From the NCBI GenBank assembly GCA_945883755.1, contig CAMCXX010000004.1, positions 1 to 64,000 on the forward strand: 64,000 bases of DNA. Direction: 5' to 3'. Source of the stretch: Bifidobacterium breve (GTDB taxonomy: Bacteria; Actinomycetota; Actinomycetes; Nanopelagicales; Nanopelagicaceae). Position 1 is the first letter of the stretch. The number at the start of each line of letters is the position of its first letter. Shown here one piece after another: positions 1 through 7,676 of the stretch. Made by a program: the position numbers and the translations under genes. The notes beneath the pieces are model-generated. The model had not been told where the DNA came from. It saw nothing but the letters and a program-made list of their open reading frames with translations, and did not search any database.

Positions 1-48
1 ATATGGGAACGCAAAAGCTTTCAGTTACTACCTTTATCAGCTGGGAGC

Positions 49-831
49 TTAAGTAGTTAACTTTCCAAGTAGGAATGAGCTTAAGCGTGACATTACCTGC
101 CCGTTACCACCATGTTTAGATGAGAACTCTTTCGAACCATCGGTGCCACACAAGCCAGTGATCGCGCCCTGTCCACCAGGGTGAGATGAGATCCAAGTAG
201 TTAAGTTATAAACATTGCCATTTATAACTGACCAACAGCTGCGGGCGGTGTTGTTTTGCTTTACCTGCTCCATGGTTAATGCAGTTGATTTAGTGGTGGG
301 AGATTCACTTGGTGAAGGCTTGCTAGTTGCAGCTGCGCCGCGAACCACATCGCCCGGAATCTCTTTCTCGCCTACTACAAGCGTGATTGCAGCTTTTGCT
401 TTACCGGTGATATCAACATTGTAGGTGCCACCTTGGCCATCAGCCTTATAACGATATAGGTATAAGTAATTTGTACCGCTATAGGAAAACTTGCTTCGTT
501 CATTAAACTTTACAGTTGTTTTGCTTTTATTTGGAGCGGTGATTACTACCTGAGGCAGTTGAGCATTTTTTAATTTATTTTCTGGAGCTTTATCAATAAT
601 TAAATATTCAAAATTAAGTGTTTCACCCTCATTTAGATTAAAACGAAAACCTTTTTTCTGGCCACTCTTGGTAAAGGCGGCGCGGATTGCAAATGAGATG
701 GTGCCATCGACAAGAAGTGGGCCGCGAGCGGCGGAGATCTCGGTGTTTGCAAGTGTTACTGGTTGATGGGCAGAGGCGGAGACGGGGGCGATAAGAGCAA
801 GAAGAAGAGCTGAAATTAAAATTTTTCGCAC
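49..831 (-). CDS. secreted protein with C-terminal cytochrome b5-like domain
   Basis: This 260-residue protein begins with a clear signal peptide (basic start, hydrophobic residues 5-17, SASA cleavage region). Residues 25-155 form an unrecognised, probably beta-rich extracytoplasmic domain, followed by a Ser/Pro/Thr linker (about 165-182). Residues 185-258 resemble cytochrome b5-type heme-binding domains: an HPGG motif at 217-220 gives the first axial histidine, and H240 in a KHGG context is the likely second ligand. C199 and C228 could form a disulfide outside the cell. The start is GTG, chosen because TAACAT lies exactly 6 bases upstream. It is transcribed away from the lipoprotein gene at 873. 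A secreted heme electron carrier is an inference; the redox partner is unknown. Confidence 0.8.
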   Translation of the reverse strand: MRKILISALLLALIAPVSASAHQPVTLANTEISAARGPLLVDGTISFAIRAAFTKSGQKKGFRFNLNEGETLNFEYLIIDKAPENKLKNAQLPQVVITAPNKSKTTVKFNERSKFSYSGTNYLYLYRYKADGQGGTYNVDITGKAKAAITLVVGEKEIPGDVVRGAAATSKPSPSESPTTKSTALTMEQVKQNNTARSCWSVINGNVYNLTTWISSHPGGQGAITGLCGTDGSKEFSSKHGGNGQVMSRLSSFLLGKLTT

Positions 832-837
832 GACGGG

Positions 838-843
838 ATGTTA
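838..843 (-). promoter_or_regulatory. -10 box of the cytochrome b5-like gene
   Basis: TAACAT on the minus strand ends 6 bases before the GTG at 831, predicting a leaderless mRNA. There is no Shine-Dalgarno sequence. Confidence 0.5.
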
Positions 844-860
844 CAACAATTTGCTGAGAG

Positions 861-866
861 TAGACT
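861..866 (+). promoter_or_regulatory. -10 box of the lipoprotein gene at 873
   Basis: TAGACT ends 6 bases before the ATG at 873, predicting a leaderless transcript. The divergent promoter for the gene at 831 lies only 18 bases away. Confidence 0.5.
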
Positions 867-872
867 TAAAAA

Positions 873-1325
873 ATGAGAAAGCTAGGGGTAAAAGCAAGTA
901 TCTTCCTGGCATTCTCACTTCTATTATCGGCTTGCTCATCCCCCTCCCCCTTTGCGGCATTAACAGATGGCCCCTGTACCGATGATCAGAAAGTTTTAAC
1001 GCAAACTCATATCTCAGCCCAGATTAATGCGATCGCGGCAGAGGATTTTGTAACTGCATATTCATTCGCTGCACCTTCATTTAGAGAATCAATTGATCTT
1101 GAACAATTTGAATTAATTATTAGAGCCCAATATCGAGTATTGATTTCAAATCAAGCTTTCTCCTTCGATGAGTGTCTGATAGAGGCTGGGCAGATAAGAC
1201 AGCAGGTATCGGTAACAGGGGCCTTACAAGATGCCAGACTCTCCTACCTGCTTACGGTGGATGAACTGAAATTAGGCGTAGTTGCCGCCTCAATTATTGA
1301 GGCAGAGGCAAATTTAAATACTTAA
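873..1325 (+). CDS. lipoprotein, DUF4864-like
   Basis: This 150-residue protein has a lipoprotein signal peptide: basic start, hydrophobic stretch, and a lipobox ending in LLSAC with C21 as the lipidated residue. The mature part (about 40-145) has the pattern of the DUF4864 family: an alpha helix with repeated Ala/Asp positions, then a FxxAYxFAAPSFR-like segment and beta strands. That family is of unknown function and has an NTF2-like appearance. It stands divergent to the secreted cytochrome b5-like gene, so both may act at the cell surface. The start is fixed by TAGACT 6 bases upstream. The family assignment is from memory of the pattern. Confidence 0.75.
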   Translation: MRKLGVKASIFLAFSLLLSACSSPSPFAALTDGPCTDDQKVLTQTHISAQINAIAAEDFVTAYSFAAPSFRESIDLEQFELIIRAQYRVLISNQAFSFDECLIEAGQIRQQVSVTGALQDARLSYLLTVDELKLGVVAASIIEAEANLNT

Positions 1326-1371
1326 TCGCGCAAATGATTGAGGTTATGCCAAACAGGAAGTAGATTTAAGT

Positions 1372-1845
1372 ATGATGAAAGAGCAGAAGAAAAAAGATAT
1401 TGAAACTTCAATCCTGCCGATTAAGTATGTCGATTTAGTTGAGGATATTTTCCATGCGGTGCTAGCGATCGCGCTATTTGTAATTGGTGTAGTCGCCTTC
1501 TTCTATACAGTTAAAAGATTAATGGAGACAGATCCGTTTTTCCCAAATGGCATGATTCAAGGCATTAATGACATTTTATTTATTGTAATTATCCTTGAGA
1601 TTCTAAGAACTGTTATCTCCCGCTTTACCGATGGTGTTTATCAACTGGATAAGTTCTTAATTATTGGCGTGATCGCCGCAGTTCGACACATTTTAACTGT
1701 TGGTGCATCATTAACACTTGAGAGCTCAAAGAGTGATTCCGCCTTTGAACGAGCGCTCTTTGAAATGGGCTTAAACGCCTTAATTGTGATCGCCCTAGTC
1801 TTTGCAATATTTCTATCCAAAGCTGCCCACAGAAACAAGCTTTAA
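1372..1845 (+). CDS. PsiE-like membrane protein
   Basis: This 157-residue integral membrane protein has four predicted helices (about 27-47, 66-84, 97-113, 134-150). A charged N-terminus precedes them. The arrangement, with a conserved-looking LEILRTVISRF segment near 74-85 and a loop carrying the IAAVRHIL segment, resembles the phosphate-starvation-inducible PsiE family, whose biochemical role is not established. TAGATT lies 5 bases upstream of the ATG, and a second ATG follows directly. No phosphate-regulon sequence was recognised nearby. A likely terminator follows at 1874. Confidence 0.65.
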   Translation: MMKEQKKKDIETSILPIKYVDLVEDIFHAVLAIALFVIGVVAFFYTVKRLMETDPFFPNGMIQGINDILFIVIILEILRTVISRFTDGVYQLDKFLIIGVIAAVRHILTVGASLTLESSKSDSAFERALFEMGLNALIVIALVFAIFLSKAAHRNKL

Positions 1846-1873
1846 CCGACTCAACTCATTCTCTTAGTTAGTT

Positions 1874-1897
1874 AAGTTAACTTTCAGTAACTTTTTT
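1874..1897 (+). terminator. probable intrinsic terminator
   Basis: An AAGTTA(A)C half and a GTAACTT half pair across a 5-base loop, with one bulged A, and run directly into a T tract. It lies 28 bases after the PsiE-like stop codon. The stem is AT-rich and weak. Confidence 0.4.
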
Positions 1898-1948
1898 ACT
1901 GCTGTGGATTAAAAAAATAGCAAAAAGTATTTTTCGCCAAAATTTGGC

Positions 1949-2197
1949 ATGCACAGATTTAAGTCCCTGAAGGCAAGGGTTTTCTATAGACTTTTAACAT
2001 CTAATCCATTAAATTATCGATTAGGGTTTATAAAGAGTGGATCACATCGAATGCTAATTTCTAAAGGCAAAAAACAGATAACTTTTTCGTGGCATGACAA
2101 TGCTGAAATTCCAGGTTACATAGTTAAACGGATTCTGATTGAGAATGCTCAACTTAGCGAAGAGGAGGCGTTCAAATTAGTACACAAGATCAAGTAA
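1949..2197 (+). CDS. HicA-like toxin (mRNA interferase family)
   Basis: This 82-residue protein matches the HicA (YcfA) double-stranded-RNA-binding-like toxin fold. The GSH motif at 31-33 supplies the catalytic histidine typical of the family, followed by a beta hairpin and a NAEIPGYIVKRIL segment that corresponds to the NKEIPxGTLRxIL signature. HicA toxins cleave mRNA and are neutralised by HicB. The partner starts 11 bases downstream, giving the usual toxin-first hicAB order. The N-terminal 10 residues are less typical and no Shine-Dalgarno or TANNNT box supports this exact ATG, so the start is uncertain. Activity is not shown by sequence. Confidence 0.7.
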   Translation: MHRFKSLKARVFYRLLTSNPLNYRLGFIKSGSHRMLISKGKKQITFSWHDNAEIPGYIVKRILIENAQLSEEEAFKLVHKIK

Positions 2198-2208
2198 AGC
2201 AGGAGCCG

Positions 2209-2397
2209 ATGATTATTAAGGTTGACTTCTTTGAAATGAACGGGCAATGGGATGCCTGGTGTGATGAGGTTGGATTAGCTGGATATGGAAACAATGATCT
2301 CAACAAAGTTCGTGAAGATGTCTTCGATGCAATTAGATTCTCTCTTAACAGAGAGGATATTGAGTTTGTAGAAGAGATTATTGAGGTAGATGGATAG
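2209..2397 (+). CDS. short HicB-like antitoxin
   Basis: This 62-residue acidic protein resembles the N-terminal partial RNase H-like fold of HicB: a first strand with a WDAWCDEVGLAGYG-like segment where HicB proteins read a substrate-like strand, then a helix containing EDVFDAIRF. AGGAG lies 3 bases before the ATG. HicB proteins normally carry an additional C-terminal helix-turn-helix or ribbon-helix-helix DNA-binding domain; none fits here, so this antitoxin would not autoregulate by that route. Its 3' end overlaps the convergent S51-like gene by 20 bases. Confidence 0.6.
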   Translation: MIIKVDFFEMNGQWDAWCDEVGLAGYGNNDLNKVREDVFDAIRFSLNREDIEFVEEIIEVDG

Positions 2398-3100
2398 ATT
2401 GGTTATGCGCTAATTGCTGATCAGGCAATCCCTTTAATACATGCACCATCGCTTTACCCTGAACAACCCAATGATCATCCCCACTTCGCTTAACAATCGC
2501 AGTTAACTCATCAACGCCAATCAAAATTGTCTCTTCAGGTACTTCAAGTAAAATCTTGGCAGCTGAAGCTGGAATCCACCTAAAAAACTTGTCGAAGTGT
2601 GGAATCACTCGAATATTAGGAATTAAATTAAGTCCAGGAGTTGGCTCCTTCTTCGAAAATCTAAAGTTAGGAATCTGTGAACTTAAAACCATCGCACCAG
2701 CACTGCAACCAGCAAGGGATGAACCTGATTGCCAAGATTGATTAATTACATCCCACAATGGTGTCCCAATTAAGCTTTGCGCCAAATAATGAGGATCCCC
2801 GCCTGACATATAAATAAGTGAAGTGTTTTGAATTTGATCTACATACTCGAGATTAAATGCATCTTCGCGGGTAAAGATTGGTAAAAATGTAGATTCAATA
2901 CCCAGCCGATCTGCCTGAGCTTTTCCAAGATCGCGCCAGTAATTAAGCCGCGATTGAGATTCCTGTCCAGCAGCGGTTGGTATTTGTATATAGGTAGCGG
3001 CTTTGCCGTTTTTTAAACCATCTTCAATTAAAGATCTCTCTAACTCCGCCATTGCCGGCAGATACTCACCTGAGCCAACTAACGCGAGCGAACCATTCAT
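2378..3100 (-). CDS. peptidase S51 / class I glutamine amidotransferase-like protein
   Basis: This 240-residue soluble protein has the peptidase E / cyanophycinase-type fold: an N-terminal LALVGSGEY strand, a SGGDPHYL segment near 99-106, and the nucleophile elbow GCSAGAM with S133 as the candidate nucleophile. A later IPHFDKFF segment could supply the histidine. Family members hydrolyse Asp-dipeptides or polymers, but substrate cannot be read from the sequence. Its ATG overlaps the stop of the upstream UbiA-family gene by 4 bases, so the two are translationally coupled. It runs convergently into the HicB-like gene. Confidence 0.75.
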   Translation of the reverse strand: MNGSLALVGSGEYLPAMAELERSLIEDGLKNGKAATYIQIPTAAGQESQSRLNYWRDLGKAQADRLGIESTFLPIFTREDAFNLEYVDQIQNTSLIYMSGGDPHYLAQSLIGTPLWDVINQSWQSGSSLAGCSAGAMVLSSQIPNFRFSKKEPTPGLNLIPNIRVIPHFDKFFRWIPASAAKILLEVPEETILIGVDELTAIVKRSGDDHWVVQGKAMVHVLKGLPDQQLAHNQSIHLPQ

Positions 3101-3744
3101 GAGTAAAAGATAACTAAAACTCCAGCGAGAGTCAGGATGAAAGCGGCAACAATAGAGTTTCTAGTACCAAGCCGTTGCGGCAGACCCTTGATCTCACTGA
3201 TCTGATCCTCTTTCATATCCTTAATTACATTTATAAAGTGGGCGGCCATACCAAAGAGTGCACCCCCTGCCCACATCCAAGTTGGTGGTGTTATATCTTT
3301 TGAGATCGCAATGCAAGATGGAAGTGCGGCAAATGCAATTGCGTATGGCAGTGGCGAAAGGATTGAGAATTTGAAGTAGAAGTTGTATGCCATACCACAG
3401 GCAATACCGAGCATGTAAACCAAGCCACCGTTTATGCCAAGTGGGCCAGCCAAGTTTGCGATAAATGAAAAAGGCACCATCAAGCGCAACCATTTTTGTA
3501 AGTACTCTTTTGTAATGACACCACTTACCAAAGGTTTGTTCTGGCGATTATGTTTTAAATCATCTGCAAAATCATAAAGATCATTGCTCCAGCCAACTAC
3601 TAATTGCCCGGTAAATACACCAAAGGCGATTACATAAGCTGGGCCCTCCCACCAGTAATAGGTAGCGAAGCCAAATGAGATTGCCGTTACTAAAAGCGTA
3701 GGCCCGAAGTGAGATGCCTTAAGTAAGCCCTTAACTCGCTGCAT
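3097..3744 (-). CDS. UbiA-family prenyltransferase-like membrane protein
   Basis: This 215-residue multi-helix membrane protein carries the UbiA-superfamily first Asp-rich motif, NDLYDFADD at 54-62, and a second acidic motif KDMKED near 170-175. UbiA enzymes transfer a polyprenyl group to an aromatic or sugar-phosphate acceptor. It is shorter than the usual 280-300 residues, with about seven rather than nine helices, so substrate and even activity are uncertain. TACAGT sits exactly 6 bases upstream of the ATG, predicting a leaderless mRNA shared with the overlapping S51-like gene. Confidence 0.75.
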   Translation of the reverse strand: MQRVKGLLKASHFGPTLLVTAISFGFATYYWWEGPAYVIAFGVFTGQLVVGWSNDLYDFADDLKHNRQNKPLVSGVITKEYLQKWLRLMVPFSFIANLAGPLGINGGLVYMLGIACGMAYNFYFKFSILSPLPYAIAFAALPSCIAISKDITPPTWMWAGGALFGMAAHFINVIKDMKEDQISEIKGLPQRLGTRNSIVAAFILTLAGVLVIFYS

Positions 3745-3750
3745 GGCTTA

Positions 3751-3756
3751 ACTGTA
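3751..3756 (-). promoter_or_regulatory. -10 box of the UbiA-family gene
   Basis: TACAGT ends 6 bases before the ATG at 3744 on the minus strand, consistent with a leaderless transcript. Confidence 0.5.
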
Positions 3757-3834
3757 ATCCCATATTTATCAAATCCCACATGTATATTTGTAGGTAAGAG
3801 ATAGCAAAAATGTTATCTGAGAAGGAGTTAATAA

Positions 3835-4209
3835 ATGGATGAGAAAGACTTAATTAAGTTATGGAATGGCATGCGCTCTCAAATCATAACTGCGCAAATG
3901 GCACCAGCACTTGTTTTAACCGCACTAGTTGCACTAGCTAGCTTTGATAAGTTTGCTGATGCATCAGATGCCACTAAGTTTTTAGCAGTTGGTGTTGCAG
4001 CAATTACTGGAATTCTCTCCATGATGAGCCAGTACGCAGCAGTGCGCGAGGGTCAAGCGGTACTAGTTGATCTGAAGAGTGTAAAGAGCAAATCTGAGCT
4101 AGGTAAGCAAATTGCTGGTTCTGGTGATCTGCTAAAGATCTCAGCTGGTGCAATTATCGGTTTTGGCTTTGCAGTATTTGCGTTGGTAGTTTGGTCAATT
4201 CTAGGTTAA
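3835..4209 (+). CDS. small two-helix membrane protein of unknown function
   Basis: This 124-residue protein is not recognised. It has a charged N-terminus, two hydrophobic segments around 22-37 and 48-62, a charged loop (about 70-95, rich in Lys and Ser), and a strong C-terminal helix (about 100-122). A GAAGGAG Shine-Dalgarno sequence 7 bases before the ATG makes the start secure, and the absence of a TANNNT box at 6 bases suggests a normal leader. A 41-residue membrane microprotein follows after 3 bases. Confidence 0.7.
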   Translation: MDEKDLIKLWNGMRSQIITAQMAPALVLTALVALASFDKFADASDATKFLAVGVAAITGILSMMSQYAAVREGQAVLVDLKSVKSKSELGKQIAGSGDLLKISAGAIIGFGFAVFALVVWSILG

Positions 4210-4212
4210 TTA

Positions 4213-4338
4213 ATGACCACGCAATTTTTAATAATTACCGCATTCGGTCTCTTCGTTTTGTTCCTACTCTTTAAGTATGAAGGTAAGCGCAAGCGCGGTA
4301 AAAAAGTTACTGGCCGAGGCGGAGATTTCGATTACTAA
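4213..4338 (+). CDS. 41-residue single-helix membrane microprotein
   Basis: An ATG three bases after the previous stop opens a 41-codon frame ending TAA at 4336-4338. Residues 5-20 are strongly hydrophobic, followed by a basic stretch (about 22-34) and an acidic C-terminal DFDY. That is a plausible positive-inside single-pass protein. The stop abuts the ribH stop on the opposite strand with no base between, so the frame fills the gap exactly. Coupling to the upstream gene is inferred from the spacing. No function is recognised. Confidence 0.55.
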   Translation: MTTQFLIITAFGLFVLFLLFKYEGKRKRGKKVTGRGGDFDY

Positions 4339-4788
4339 TTAGAGTACTGACAGCGCAGCTAATGCGCTGTCATACCCTTTATCCTCTTTACTTCCAGCAA
4401 GACCGGCGCGATCTTGTGCCTGAGATAATTGATCACACATTAGAACCCCAAAACCAATTGGCTTTGATCTACTTAAGCTAACCTGCATAACGCCATCTGT
4501 TACACCCTGGCAAACATAATCAAAGTGCGGGGTTTCACCACGAAGTACCAAGCCGACAACTACGGCAATATCAAATCCTTGATCAAATGCTAATTGCGCA
4601 GCGAGTGGTAATTCAAAGGAGCCAGCGACAGTTTTAATTGTTGGTGAGGTTATTCCAGCCACAGCTAATCCACGTTTAGCGCCAGCAACTAATGCATCAC
4701 AAATTTCTGGGTGCCATGATGCCGAAATTATTATCGCCTTTAGATTTGGGTGTTGTTTAACTTGGATTGTTGGTGCGCCATGGCTCAT
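4339..4788 (-). CDS. ribH: 6,7-dimethyl-8-ribityllumazine synthase
   Basis: RibH condenses 5-amino-6-ribitylamino-uracil with 3,4-dihydroxy-2-butanone 4-phosphate to give lumazine. The 149 residues are the normal size. Typical segments are visible: ASWHPEICDALVAGA near the N-terminus, the GSFELP motif, the LRGETPHFDYV segment that includes the catalytic histidine region, and a C-terminal part with KG and ALAAL. It is the last gene of the riboflavin operon; its ATG overlaps the ribBA stop codon by one base. Confidence 0.95.
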   Translation of the reverse strand: MSHGAPTIQVKQHPNLKAIIISASWHPEICDALVAGAKRGLAVAGITSPTIKTVAGSFELPLAAQLAFDQGFDIAVVVGLVLRGETPHFDYVCQGVTDGVMQVSLSRSKPIGFGVLMCDQLSQAQDRAGLAGSKEDKGYDSALAALSVL

Positions 4789-5978
4789 TAGATATCTCCT
4801 AGTGCGTGGTTGAGGATCTCTTTCTTACTCCTTAAGTAATTTTTATTGTGTGAATTAGCTGCACTCTGAATTGGTAGTTGATTGACCTTAACGCCAGATT
4901 TAACTAGCTGTGAAAACTTCTCTGGACTATTACTTAGCAGATCAATCTCGTTAATTTCTAAAGCTTTTAATATCAATACCGCATCCTGGTAACTTCGTTC
5001 ATCAACAGCATGTCCCAATGAGATATTTGCCTGCACCGTATTCTCACCCTTGTCTTGCAACTCATAAGCTGCAATCTTTTGAGCAAGTCCAATGCCACGA
5101 CCTTCATGATCACGCAGATAGATAATTAAGCCACTGCCCTGCTTTTCAATCAACTCAATAGATTTGAGAAGCTGATCACCGCAATCACAGCGCAGTGAGC
5201 CGAAGACATCACCAGTTAAGCACTCTGAATGAATCCGCACCAATGGCTTTGAGGTTAACTCACCAAATTTAAGGATGGCATGTTCGGTACCAAAGTTTGA
5301 GGTAAAGGTGGTGATCTGCCATAGATCATTATTAATTGGCAGTTTCGCCCAAGTAAAGCCTGGCTTAACTACTTTGTTGATTACTGGTGCAATCTCGCGC
5401 AGCTGTGAAATTGAGATAATCTCGATCTGGTGTGCTTTCGCAAACTCCACCAACTGCGCACCGCGCATCATCGATCCATCATCATTTACTAACTCACAAA
5501 TTACTGCTACTGGATTTGTATCGGTTAATTGGCAAAGCGCTACCCCAGCTTCGGTATGACCTGCTCGCGCTTGTAAACCACCATCAACTGCGACCAGTGG
5601 AAAAATATGGCCAGGTCTTGCAAAATCTGCGGCTTGCGAATTGCTGCTACCTAATGCACGCAAAGTATTGGCTCGCTCTTGGGCTGAAATTCCAGTTGTG
5701 CGATCTTTGATTCGATCAACGCTGACTGTAAATGCAGTTGAGTGGTTATCCTCATTGCGCTTAACCATTGGTGGCAGCTTTAATCGCTTGGCAGTTGCAC
5801 TATCCATAGCAGCACAAATAACTCCTGATGTGTATCGAACCATAAAGGCGATCTGCGCAGTGGTTGCAGATTGTGCCAAGAGAATTAAATCTCCCTCATC
5901 CTCTCGGTTTTTATCATCGGTAACAATTAGGAACTTTCCATCCTTAAATTGAGAAAGCGCGGTTGTTATATTACTCAT
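4788..5978 (-). CDS. ribBA: bifunctional DHBP synthase / GTP cyclohydrolase II
   Basis: This 396-residue fusion supplies both branches of riboflavin synthesis. The N-terminal half (about 1-200) is 3,4-dihydroxy-2-butanone-4-phosphate synthase, with the acidic loop DDKNREDEGDL and the RPGHIFPL and GHTEA segments. The C-terminal half (about 205-375) is GTP cyclohydrolase II, with the zinc site SECLTGDVFGSLRCDCGDQL and the RDHEGRGIGL motif. The start overlaps the ribE stop by 4 bases. Both active sites look complete by eye. Confidence 0.95.
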   Translation of the reverse strand: MSNITTALSQFKDGKFLIVTDDKNREDEGDLILLAQSATTAQIAFMVRYTSGVICAAMDSATAKRLKLPPMVKRNEDNHSTAFTVSVDRIKDRTTGISAQERANTLRALGSSNSQAADFARPGHIFPLVAVDGGLQARAGHTEAGVALCQLTDTNPVAVICELVNDDGSMMRGAQLVEFAKAHQIEIISISQLREIAPVINKVVKPGFTWAKLPINNDLWQITTFTSNFGTEHAILKFGELTSKPLVRIHSECLTGDVFGSLRCDCGDQLLKSIELIEKQGSGLIIYLRDHEGRGIGLAQKIAAYELQDKGENTVQANISLGHAVDERSYQDAVLILKALEINEIDLLSNSPEKFSQLVKSGVKVNQLPIQSAANSHNKNYLRSKKEILNHALGDI

Positions 5979-6580
5979 GATTTGTCACCACGTGCAATTA
6001 ATCGCTCTACATACTTAGCTAAGACATCTACTTCAACATTTAGGTAATCATCAACCTTTTTACTAGCTAGGTTGGTATTAGCTAAAGTTTCTGGGATCAA
6101 CCAAACTGTTACCTGATTTTTTGCATCAGCTAACTCACCCACCGTTAATGAGACGCCATCTAGTGCGATCGAGCCTTGCGCAACCACATACTTCATTAAC
6201 TTATCTGGCAATTTCAGATCTACCCGTTGCCACTTTGGCTCTTGGGCAATAGCTACAATCTGCGCTAAGCCATCCACATGGCCCTGCACAATATGCCCAC
6301 CTAGGCGATCTTGGGATTTAGTTGCTAGTTCTAGATTTACCGCATCTAGCACTACTAACTTGCCGATGCTAGATAGATTTAAGGTTTGTACCATTACATC
6401 AACCGCAAATGAGTTGTTATCAAACTCAGTAACAGTTAAACAAACACCATTTACGCTTACAGAATCTCCTACCTTAATCTCAGTCGTAATTGGCGGGCAG
6501 GTGATACTTAAGCGGGCACTGGTATCTGATTGTTCAATCTTTGCTACCTTGCCAACATATTGAATTAAACCGGTAAACAT
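5975..6580 (-). CDS. ribE: riboflavin synthase alpha chain
   Basis: This enzyme dismutates two lumazines into riboflavin and a ribitylamino-uracil. The 201 residues hold two lumazine-binding barrels in tandem: MFTGLIQYVG at the start, with SVSVNGVCLTV in the first repeat, and GHIVQGHVDG and SIALDGVSLTV marking the second. ATG overlaps the ribD stop as TAATG, implying coupled translation. Length and motifs are normal. Confidence 0.95.
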   Translation of the reverse strand: MFTGLIQYVGKVAKIEQSDTSARLSITCPPITTEIKVGDSVSVNGVCLTVTEFDNNSFAVDVMVQTLNLSSIGKLVVLDAVNLELATKSQDRLGGHIVQGHVDGLAQIVAIAQEPKWQRVDLKLPDKLMKYVVAQGSIALDGVSLTVGELADAKNQVTVWLIPETLANTNLASKKVDDYLNVEVDVLAKYVERLIARGDKS

Positions 6581-7587
6581 TACTTAACCCCCGCATTTAC
6601 TTTGGCAGGAATTTGATAGGTAAGTTTTAGATCAGATTCAATTACCTCATTAGAAATTAGAGTTAAGTCGAGGCGATCGCTGATATTTTTTATGCCAATA
6701 TCGGCGATTGAGTTAGTGCCGCTGCCAAAAATTGTAGGAGCTAGGTACAAAATTACCTCATCAATTATTCCGGCTGCTAATAATGCACTGCCCAGGATTG
6801 GACCAGATTCAACTAGCACTCGATTAAAGCCCGCCTGATTTACAAACTCAATTAAGCTTGAGATCTCTTGAGATTTAATCAGCTCTGTCGGTGCATCATT
6901 ATTCAAAATCTTTGCGGCTGGATCAATCTCACTTATTCCCATCACAATTCGGTGGGGATTTTTGCCAGTACCTTTACTGGTTAAGGTTGGGTTATCTGTA
7001 ATCACTGTTTTAGTTGAGGTTAAGATCGCATCTGCTTGGCTGCGCATCTTTGCAACATCGGCTCTGGCATCACTGGATGTGATCCACTTTGAACTGCCAT
7101 CTGCGGCAGCAACCTTGCCATCAAGGGTGGATGCAATCTTCCAGATAAATCTTGGTCGATTATTTGCTAATTTGCTTAGCCAATCTTGATTTATTACTTC
7201 GGCACTCTTTGCCAATAAGCCAGACTCAATCTTGATCCCAGCTTCACGCAGCTTAACTGCACCACCTGCTGCGATTGGGTTTGGATCAGTTACGGCATAA
7301 ATTACATTTTTAATTCCAGATTTAATGATTGCATCTGTGCAGGGTGGAGTTTTGCCAATGTGATTACATGGCTCCAGCGTTACAAATAATCTGGCGCCTT
7401 CTGGAATCTCGCCAGCATCTTTAATTGCTAAAACTTCAGCATGCTCGGCGCCTTGATGAAATCCTTCACCAATTATTTGCCCATCTTTATCTGCAATTAC
7501 TGCACCAACAATTGGGTTTGGAAAGGTTTTACCTAAGCCAAAGCAGGATAGATCAATTGCGCGTTGCATCAATTGTTGATCCTGCAT
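6580..7587 (-). CDS. ribD: bifunctional pyrimidine deaminase / reductase
   Basis: RibD performs the second and third steps of riboflavin synthesis. The N-terminal deaminase domain has the zinc-binding HAEVLAI and PCNHIGKTPPC motifs; the C-terminal reductase domain begins near 145 with an RPRFIWKIASTLDGKVA segment. The open frame extends to 7806, but the extra 73 codons lie on the FMN riboswitch and are not protein-like. I therefore start at the ATG 7585-7587, preceded by a GGAGGG Shine-Dalgarno sequence, giving 335 residues. It is first in the operon ribD-ribE-ribBA-ribH. Confidence 0.95.
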   Translation of the reverse strand: MQDQQLMQRAIDLSCFGLGKTFPNPIVGAVIADKDGQIIGEGFHQGAEHAEVLAIKDAGEIPEGARLFVTLEPCNHIGKTPPCTDAIIKSGIKNVIYAVTDPNPIAAGGAVKLREAGIKIESGLLAKSAEVINQDWLSKLANNRPRFIWKIASTLDGKVAAADGSSKWITSSDARADVAKMRSQADAILTSTKTVITDNPTLTSKGTGKNPHRIVMGISEIDPAAKILNNDAPTELIKSQEISSLIEFVNQAGFNRVLVESGPILGSALLAAGIIDEVILYLAPTIFGSGTNSIADIGIKNISDRLDLTLISNEVIESDLKLTYQIPAKVNAGVK

Positions 7588-7588
7588 T

Positions 7589-7638
7589 TTTGCCCTCCAG
7601 TTGAAAACTTTGTGTTGCGTTTTCGGGGGCAAGGCAAA
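7589..7638 (-). promoter_or_regulatory. predicted SD-sequestering helix of the ribD leader
   Basis: On the minus strand TTTGCCT (7632-7638) can pair with GGGCAAA (7589-7595), which contains the 3' part of the GGAGGG Shine-Dalgarno sequence. No T-tract terminator is seen between the aptamer and ribD, so control of translation initiation rather than transcription is inferred. Confidence 0.45.
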
Positions 7639-7676
7639 TACAAGCAGCGTGCACCCAGATTGAGTACACATCAGTT

